Shown here piece by piece: positions 5,484 to 10,484 of a DNA stretch of 10,484 bases. The DNA lies in contig CAXGWP010000029.1 in the NCBI GenBank assembly GCA_964013575.1, positions 1 to 10,484 of the forward strand, given 5' to 3'. A program made the position numbers and the translations under genes. The notes beneath the pieces were generated by a model. The model was given only the letters and a program-made list of their open reading frames with translations, had not been told where the DNA came from and ran no database searches. Every line of letters begins with the position of its first letter. Position 1 is the stretch's first letter. Origin of the DNA: BJGV01 sp964013575. Its GTDB lineage: Bacteria > Pseudomonadota > Gammaproteobacteria > Burkholderiales > Nitrosomonadaceae.

Positions 5484-6881
5484 TCAATCAAGATTTGGTG
5501 GCGTTCCTTCGCCGTTAGAAACAATTGCATCAATCTGTACCATAGCACCCATAGAAATAGCTGAAACACCAACTACTGTTCTTGCAGGAAGATCACCCTT
5601 AAAAAAGGTTGTGTAAATTGTATTAACAATATCAATATCTGAAATATTCTTAAGCTGGATATTTATTTTCACAATATCATCCATAACATGGTCAACACTT
5701 TCTACAATTGCTTTAATATTTCTTAAGCACTGTTCAGCCTGTTCTTTTATACCACCCACTATTATCTGGTTGGATTTAGGGTCAACAGGCAACTGAGCTG
5801 CAATATGATTATAATGAGAAAAAGCTACTGTTTGTGTGTGTATAGAACTTCTTGGTGCGCTTTCTGTATTACTTGCTCTTATTATAAGTCCATGTCTGTC
5901 TTCAACTGCTTGAGGTGGGGTACCATCTCCATGTGATATAACCACATCAATTTGCACCAAAGCATCCATAGGCAAACCCGAAACAGAAAATATTGTCCGT
6001 GCAGGAGTATAAGCTGCAGCTCTTGCAATACCAGAATCCAGGAAAAATGTTGTATACACTTCATTTACAACCTGAATATCCACAAGATTTCTAAGGTAAA
6101 TAGTTACTTTCACAATATCATCAAAAGGCACGTCAATACTTTCTAAAATTACCTTAATATTTTTTAGGCACTGCTTTGTCTGCTCTTTTATACCGCCAGC
6201 TACCAATTGACCTGATTTAGGATCAATTGGTAATTGAGCTGAAATATTACTGTAATGTGAGAACGCTACATTTTGTGACGATATAGGATTTCTTGGTGCA
6301 TTTTCTGTATTTCTTACTACTTTTGTTGGTTGCTGGCTTATAGGAACATTAACCACAGGATTAGATTCAACACGAACTCTCATTTGATTATGCATAAAAT
6401 TCTGCACCTGATTGTTACGTAAACTAAATGGTGGAATAAGATCACAAGATTCTTCTGATTGTGAAAATGCAATAGAAGGTGTGCCTTCACCATTTGAAAC
6501 CACTGCATCAATTTGTATTAAAGCATTACTCATAGGAAGATCTACTACCCCAACTACTGTACGAGTAGGAAAATAACTTTGAAAAAATGGTGTATAAACT
6601 GCATCTACAGCATAGATGTCCGAAATATTCTTAAGAAATATATTAATTTTAACAACATCATCCATAACATGGCCAATGCTTTCTACAATTGCTTTAATAT
6701 TTGCTAAGCATTGCCTTGCCTGAACTTGTATATCTCCCACTACAATTTCACCAGTCTTAGGATCTACAGGTAACTGAGCCGAAACATTATTATAATGAGA
6801 GAAAGCTACAGTTTGTGTAGAAACAGAACTTCTTGGTGCATTCTCAGTATTTCTTGAAAATTTTATAAGACTTCCACTCAT
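5484..6881 (-). CDS. Three-domain Rid (YjgF/YER057c/UK114) family protein
   Basis: The 465-residue chain contains three tandem Rid domains at about residues 11-135, 191-322 and 338-462; ordinary Rid proteins are about 130 residues with one domain. RidA proteins hydrolyse reactive imines such as 2-aminoacrylate in the cytoplasm, and their active sites lie between subunits of a trimer. Each domain keeps the (P)(T/A)RT motif with the arginine that corresponds to catalytic Arg105 of E. coli RidA (R107, R295, R434). The usual SGQ block reads SAQLP in all three, and the acidic residue near the end of each domain is Asp in QIDAV-type blocks, not Glu. Domains 1 and 3 are closest to each other. Domain 2 has about eight extra residues before its arginine, and a linker of about 55 residues joins domains 1 and 2. 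No signal peptide is seen. AGGAG lies nine bases before ATG 6881, inside a hairpin loop. The imine substrate is not known. Confidence 0.9.
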   Translation of the reverse strand: MSGSLIKFSRNTENAPRSSVSTQTVAFSHYNNVSAQLPVDPKTGEIVVGDIQVQARQCLANIKAIVESIGHVMDDVVKINIFLKNISDIYAVDAVYTPFFQSYFPTRTVVGVVDLPMSNALIQIDAVVSNGEGTPSIAFSQSEESCDLIPPFSLRNNQVQNFMHNQMRVRVESNPVVNVPISQQPTKVVRNTENAPRNPISSQNVAFSHYSNISAQLPIDPKSGQLVAGGIKEQTKQCLKNIKVILESIDVPFDDIVKVTIYLRNLVDIQVVNEVYTTFFLDSGIARAAAYTPARTIFSVSGLPMDALVQIDVVISHGDGTPPQAVEDRHGLIIRASNTESAPRSSIHTQTVAFSHYNHIAAQLPVDPKSNQIIVGGIKEQAEQCLRNIKAIVESVDHVMDDIVKINIQLKNISDIDIVNTIYTTFFKGDLPARTVVGVSAISMGAMVQIDAIVSNGEGTPPNLD

Positions 6882-6904
6882 ATCAAATTTCTCCTATTTG
6901 ATAT
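6879..6904 (-). promoter_or_regulatory. Hairpin presenting the Shine-Dalgarno of the Rid gene in its loop
   Basis: On the mRNA sense strand, ATATCAAAT (6904-6896) pairs perfectly with ATTTGATAT (6888-6880). The 7-base loop AGGAGAA (6895-6889) contains the Shine-Dalgarno AGGAG. The last two bases of the stem are the A and T of the ATG start codon. All but one of the nine pairs are A-U, so the hairpin is weak and could respond to temperature or to a ligand. A DNA-binding palindrome is the other reading. Confidence 0.55.
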
Positions 6905-7108
6905 AATTTTAACATCACTTGTATAAAATGCACTGTTTCTTCTATAATTTCTATTATCTATTTACTAAACAGATTTAATTAAATAGATTTTAAATACTAC
7001 TCCATATGATTCATAGAGTTAATATCCTGAATATATGTACACCCCACATAAATGAAACTATCTATCAAATACTATCCATAATTTTGGTAGCCCTCCCCAT
7101 CAACAAAA
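6905..7108. promoter_or_regulatory. Divergent intergenic region between the Rid gene and selO, with a possible plus-strand promoter
   Basis: The region is AT-rich and gene-free. A sigma-70-like pair is visible on the plus strand: TTGTAT (6919-6924), an 18-base spacer and a perfect TATAAT (6943-6948). It would start selO transcription about 150 bases before the coding start, leaving a long leader. Such matches arise easily in AT-rich DNA. No equally good minus-strand promoter for the Rid gene was identified. Confidence 0.3.
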
Positions 7109-8605
7109 TTGATAAAAACTTTGTTAAAAACAAAAAAACCTATCCATTTTGATAACAGTTATGCTCGGCTGCCTAGTCAATTTTATACGCGCCAGAACCC
7201 AATTCCTGTTTCTGCACCTTCACTTATCAAGGTAAACCATACGTTAGCCAAGAAACTTAATATTGATCCAGAATGGCTTGAATCAGATGAAGGTGTATCC
7301 ACCATTGCAGGTAACATAGTCCCAGATGGGGGAGATCCAATCGCTACTGTTTATGCAGGACATCAGTTTGGTATGTGGACCCCACAATTAGGTGATGGCC
7401 GTGCAATTCTACTAGGTGAAATTTTAGACAGCCAAGAAAAACGCTATGATTTTCAATTAAAAGGTTCTGGTCCTACTCCTTATTCTCGAGGGGGTGATGG
7501 CCGTGCACCATTAGGTCCTATTTTACGTGAATACATAGTTAGCGAAGCCATGGCTGCTTTTCATATTACTACAACACGGATTTTAGCTGCTGCTGAAACC
7601 GGTGATCACGTATATCGACAAAATATTTTACCTGGCGCTATTCTTATCCGTATTGCAAAAAGTCATATCCGTATTGGCACATTCGAGTTCTTCTCTTCTC
7701 GGAATGATCAAGAAAGCCTCAAAATCCTAATCAACTACGTTATAAAACGGCATTATCCTGAAGCTGCCAACTATGAAAATCCAGTTCTTGCAATGCTCGA
7801 TGCTGTAATTAAAAACCAGGCACACCTAATTTCCTCCTGGCAAAGGATAGGTTTTATTCATGGAGTTATGAATACAGATAATATGCTCCTATCTGGAGAA
7901 ACAATTGATTATGGTCCCTGTGCTTTTATGGATACATTTCATCCTAGTGCTGTATTTAGTTCTATTGATCACAATGGTCGTTATGCTTATAACAAACAAC
8001 CTGCCATTGGATACTGGAATTTAATGCAGCTCGCTCAGATTTTAATTCCTTTCTTGGATAATAATCGAGAAAGAGCCATAAAATTAGCACAAGATGCTCT
8101 TGATAAATACATGAATTTATTAACAGAATCATATCAAACCGGCATGATGATGAAACTTGGCTTATATAATAATATTCCAGGAGATATAAAACTCACTAAA
8201 GATTTACTCGATATAATGGCTAAGGATAAAATGGACTATACTTTAACCTTTCGATATCTATCCGATCAGGCAGGTAATGCTACTAATACAAATAATGAAA
8301 ACCTTATCATTTGCTCTGAAAAATTCAATTCTTGGCTAAAAATCTGGAAAAAAAGATTAGAAAAAGGTACGCAGTCTTCTAAAAAAAGACAAACTGAAAT
8401 GTATACACTGAACCCAGCCTTTATCCCACGTAACCATCTTATTGAAGAGGCTATCAAAGCAGCTGTTGAGAATAAAGACTTTAATCCTTTTCATCAACTT
8501 ATAGATGTATTAAAGAAACCTTTTGAATACCATGAAACGTTAAAAAAATATGCTTTGGCACCACGACCAGAACAAATTGTTCATGAAACTTTCTGTGGGA
8601 CATAA
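7109..8605 (+). CDS. selO: SelO/YdiU family protein adenylyltransferase (pseudokinase AMPylase)
   Basis: SelO proteins have a protein-kinase fold with ATP bound in flipped orientation and transfer AMP to Ser, Thr or Tyr of target proteins, in bacteria mainly linked to oxidative stress. The 498-residue protein is about normal family length. Diagnostic blocks are the GHQFGMWTPQLGDGRA segment (84-99), QLKGSGPTPYSRGGDGRAPLGP (116-137; K118 expected to contact phosphate), REYIVSEAM (140-148), SHIRIGTFE (185-193), GFIHGVMNTDNM (248-259) and TIDYGPCAFMD (265-275, with D267 as likely metal ligand). A cysteine lies third from the C-terminus (FCGT), matching the Cys/Sec position near the end of family members. 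The start is uncertain: an in-frame TAG at 7088 leaves only TTG 7109 or TTG 7121, and neither has a clear Shine-Dalgarno. The N-terminus still looks complete compared with the family. Confidence 0.93.
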   Translation: MIKTLLKTKKPIHFDNSYARLPSQFYTRQNPIPVSAPSLIKVNHTLAKKLNIDPEWLESDEGVSTIAGNIVPDGGDPIATVYAGHQFGMWTPQLGDGRAILLGEILDSQEKRYDFQLKGSGPTPYSRGGDGRAPLGPILREYIVSEAMAAFHITTTRILAAAETGDHVYRQNILPGAILIRIAKSHIRIGTFEFFSSRNDQESLKILINYVIKRHYPEAANYENPVLAMLDAVIKNQAHLISSWQRIGFIHGVMNTDNMLLSGETIDYGPCAFMDTFHPSAVFSSIDHNGRYAYNKQPAIGYWNLMQLAQILIPFLDNNRERAIKLAQDALDKYMNLLTESYQTGMMMKLGLYNNIPGDIKLTKDLLDIMAKDKMDYTLTFRYLSDQAGNATNTNNENLIICSEKFNSWLKIWKKRLEKGTQSSKKRQTEMYTLNPAFIPRNHLIEEAIKAAVENKDFNPFHQLIDVLKKPFEYHETLKKYALAPRPEQIVHETFCGT

Positions 8606-8720
8606 GCCTATCTTAATAAAACAAATTCTAGACCAAATTATATAGGGAATATATCAAGCTAACAAAAAAGTCCTGATTTGCAAACTTAGAACTACTCCAT
8701 ATTAATTCTAATAATACTAG
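8606..8720. other. Convergent gap downstream of selO
   Basis: This 115-base AT-rich stretch lies between the ends of selO and the small exported-protein gene. A weak inverted pair AACTA / TAGTT is present, but there is no stable hairpin or T-run that would support a terminator. Confidence 0.4.
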
Positions 8721-9077
8721 TTAGTGTGAATTTGCCTCTTTTATTGCTTTATTTATTTTTTTATTAATCTTCTCCATATCTATTTTTGCAACTTTTATAT
8801 ATTCTTTTATGCAATCTCGATATACTTGTGTTTTTGCATTGTAGTCATCTACCTGAGCATTATATTCTGCTACGTAAGTATTATATTTCTCTACATCCTT
8901 CTCTACATCTCTCTTTCCAGTAAAATCTTTCAATTCATCTGGCTTAGGAGGAGGAAGAGTACAAGTATGTGCGGGATACTCTGAAATAAAAGAATTTAAA
9001 CTACTTTTCTCTGCTGCAACTACAATAGACGAAAAAAAAGCCATTACAAAGGTAAGTATAAACAATGGACGAACCAT
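8721..9077 (-). CDS. Small predicted exported protein with a tyrosine-heptad helix, function unknown
   Basis: This 118-residue protein is not recognised as a named family. Residues 1-22 look like a Sec signal peptide: Arg3, a hydrophobic core (LFILTFVMAFFSSIVV) and a VVAA site for signal peptidase I, so the mature protein should reach the periplasm or beyond. Two cysteines remain, C39 in a YPAHTCTLPPPKP segment and C89, and could form a disulfide. From about residue 56 to 115 the sequence is charged and probably helical, with Tyr at 65, 72, 79, 86 and 93, exactly every seven residues. No lipobox cysteine follows the signal peptide. ATG 9077 has a strong GGAGGA (9086-9081) four bases upstream, supporting real expression. 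It lies 112 bases downstream of ppc on the same strand. Confidence 0.8.
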   Translation of the reverse strand: MVRPLFILTFVMAFFSSIVVAAEKSSLNSFISEYPAHTCTLPPPKPDELKDFTGKRDVEKDVEKYNTYVAEYNAQVDDYNAKTQVYRDCIKEYIKVAKIDMEKINKKINKAIKEANSH

Positions 9078-9189
9078 TTCTCCTCCAATATATAAAAAAT
9101 TAAGCCTAAATATACATAATATCTTACTATTCTATTTTTCTTGATTTCCGAATTGATCTTCAAATTCAAATAAATAACAAAAATATTAT
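9078..9189. other. Short spacer between ppc and the exported-protein gene
   Basis: This 112-base AT-rich spacer contains the ribosome binding site of the exported-protein gene at 9081-9086. No terminator hairpin for ppc and no clear promoter were recognised, so readthrough from ppc is possible but unproven. Confidence 0.4.
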
Positions 9190-10484
9190 CTAGCCGCTAT
9201 TTCTTAACCAACCAGCAACCCCATTAATAGCCAGATGAATTGCAAGCTTTATAGAATTATCAGTATCACCAGCACGATAACGACGGAGTAATTCTATCTG
9301 CAGATGGTTCAATGGATCTATATATGGAGTACGGTTACGAATACTACGTGCAAGAGTAGGATTATCTGCTAATAACTCACTATGCTTTGTAATAGCAAAC
9401 AACCATTTTTTACTACGCTCGTATTCTTCTTGAATACAAGCCAATACCTTGTTACGTAATTTGCTATCTGTCACCAATTCAGCATAACTTGATGCAATTC
9501 CCATATCCGTTTTTGCTAATACCATATCCATATTAGATAACAACGTTTGCATAAATGGCCAAATTTGATACATCTCTTGCAATAATTTTAACCCATCCTC
9601 ACCATGACCCTTATGTGCAATAAATTCTTCTACAGCAGAACCAAATCCATACCAACCAGGAATTGTAGAACGATTCACACTCCAACTAAATACCCATGGA
9701 ATTGCGCGTAAATCTTCAATAAGTTCAGATTTTTTACGCGATGATGGACGACTCCCTATAAACAGCCCTGCTATCTCTCTAATTGGTGTAGACTCCTGGA
9801 AATAACGCTCAAAGCCAGGAGTCTCATATACTAGATTACGATAAGCAGAAAATGCACTCTGTGACAACGACTCAATGGCCTGAAAATATCTATCTGTATG
9901 TGTATCTGACACATCCCGATTCAATAATGAAGACTCAACAGTAGCTGCTACCAAAATTTCAAGATTACGTTTTCCTATTTCAGGGTTAGCATATTTGCTA
10001 CTTATAACTTCTCCTTGCTCTGTGACACGTATTTGGCCATTAACCGATCCTGGTGGCTGGGCTAATATTGCTTGATAGCTCGGTCCTCCGCCACGTCCAA
10101 CTGTACCTCCACGCCCATGAAACAATCTTAATTTAATTGAATGCTTAGAAAAAAGATTTGTCAATTCTGTTTCAGCCTTATAAAGTTCCCAATTAGCCGT
10201 TAAAAATCCACCATCCTTATTGCTATCAGAATATCCAAGCATTATTTCCTGTACATCACCACGTGAGCTAAGCAATTTCCTATAATAGGATAACGAAAAT
10301 AATTCATCCATAATATCAATACAATTTCGCAAATCATCGATCGTTTCAAACAAAGGAATAATATTGAGATATAAGTTAGGCTGGTCCCCAGTCTCCAACA
10401 ATCCAACTTCCTTTAATAATAGCGCTACCTCTAAAATATCAGAGGTGCTATTAGCCTTAGAAATAATATAATTTGGCAAAGAAT
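9190..10484 (-). CDS. ppc: Phosphoenolpyruvate carboxylase, C-terminal part (5' end outside window)
   Basis: The enzyme adds bicarbonate to phosphoenolpyruvate to make oxaloacetate and phosphate, the anaplerotic step feeding the citric acid cycle. About 430 C-terminal residues are present, roughly half of the usual 880-930. Counting from the Leu codon at 10479, the family blocks are YIISKANSTSDILEVALLLKE (4-24), GYSDSNKDGG (82-91), the glycine-rich catalytic loop FHGRGGTVGRGG (120-131), QPPGSV (141-146), RVTEQGEVISSKY (151-163), SRPSSRK (243-249) and RAIPWVFSW (258-266). It ends LRNSG before TAG (9192-9190), matching the C-terminal (M/L)RN(T/S)G signature that closes the active site. The TTG at 10479-10477 is an internal leucine, not a start: the frame is open through the right edge. 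The N-terminal catalytic histidine lies outside. Confidence 0.96.
   Translation of the reverse strand, partial: SLPNYIISKANSTSDILEVALLLKEVGLLETGDQPNLYLNIIPLFETIDDLRNCIDIMDELFSLSYYRKLLSSRGDVQEIMLGYSDSNKDGGFLTANWELYKAETELTNLFSKHSIKLRLFHGRGGTVGRGGGPSYQAILAQPPGSVNGQIRVTEQGEVISSKYANPEIGKRNLEILVAATVESSLLNRDVSDTHTDRYFQAIESLSQSAFSAYRNLVYETPGFERYFQESTPIREIAGLFIGSRPSSRKKSELIEDLRAIPWVFSWSVNRSTIPGWYGFGSAVEEFIAHKGHGEDGLKLLQEMYQIWPFMQTLLSNMDMVLAKTDMGIASSYAELVTDSKLRNKVLACIQEEYERSKKWLFAITKHSELLADNPTLARSIRNRTPYIDPLNHLQIELLRRYRAGDTDNSIKLAIHLAINGVAGWLRNSG

Noticed and set aside
5882..6146. Short open frames within the middle Rid domain
   Set aside because: They are out of frame or antisense to the continuous three-domain reading frame and have no domain or ribosome binding site of their own.
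8675..8724. Rho-independent terminator between selO and the exported-protein gene
   Set aside because: Only a 5-base AACTA/TAGTT pairing with a long loop was found, with no GC-rich stem and no T-run in the right place.
10477..10479. A TTG start that would make the ppc fragment a complete 429-residue protein
   Set aside because: The frame continues upstream to the window edge, and the sequence around it matches the interior of phosphoenolpyruvate carboxylase, so the TTG is an internal leucine codon.

Overview
The window is AT-rich bacterial DNA, with intergenic stretches much richer in A+T than the genes. It carries the 5' part of an alpha-carboxysome operon: form IA RuBisCO genes cbbL and cbbS followed by the scaffold gene csoS2, all on the minus strand, with a divergent LysR-type regulator of the CbbR type. 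This points to a chemolithoautotrophic proteobacterium, such as a sulfur or ammonia oxidiser of the gamma or beta class. The lineage cannot be fixed from this sequence. No tRNA, rRNA, CRISPR array or insertion sequence was seen.

Layout. 1-1962 (-): csoS2, open at the left edge; its C-terminal region and the remaining carboxysome shell genes should lie just outside. 2051-2389 (-): cbbS. 2432-3844 (-): cbbL. 3845-4287: a 443-base divergent control region with several dyads. 4288-5289 (+): cbbR, starting at TTG. 5290-5483: short convergent gap. 5484-6881 (-): a protein made of three Rid (YjgF/YER057c/UK114) domains in one chain. 6882-7108: divergent promoter region. 7109-8605 (+): a SelO/YdiU-type protein AMPylase. 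8721-9077 (-): a small predicted exported protein with tyrosines spaced by seven. 9190 to the right edge (-): the C-terminal half of phosphoenolpyruvate carboxylase.

How the genes work together. CbbL and CbbS form the RuBisCO that CsoS2 gathers into carboxysomes, and CbbR probably switches this operon on. Phosphoenolpyruvate carboxylase uses bicarbonate to refill C4 acids, which suits an autotroph. The Rid protein, SelO and the small exported protein have no proven link to carbon fixation. They may be neighbours by chance or have maintenance roles (reactive imine removal, redox-linked AMPylation).

Most notable points: (i) csoS2 carries an in-phase A-AAA-AAT slippery heptamer at the junction between its middle and C-terminal regions, with a stop nine codons downstream in the -1 frame, as expected for programmed frameshifting to a short CsoS2A form; (ii) only two clear RuBisCO-binding N-repeats, and cysteine pairs exactly 18 residues apart in three consecutive M-repeats; (iii) the three-Rid fusion, a possible single-chain pseudo-trimer, whose Shine-Dalgarno sequence sits in the loop of a 9-bp hairpin; (iv) the tyrosine-heptad exported protein.
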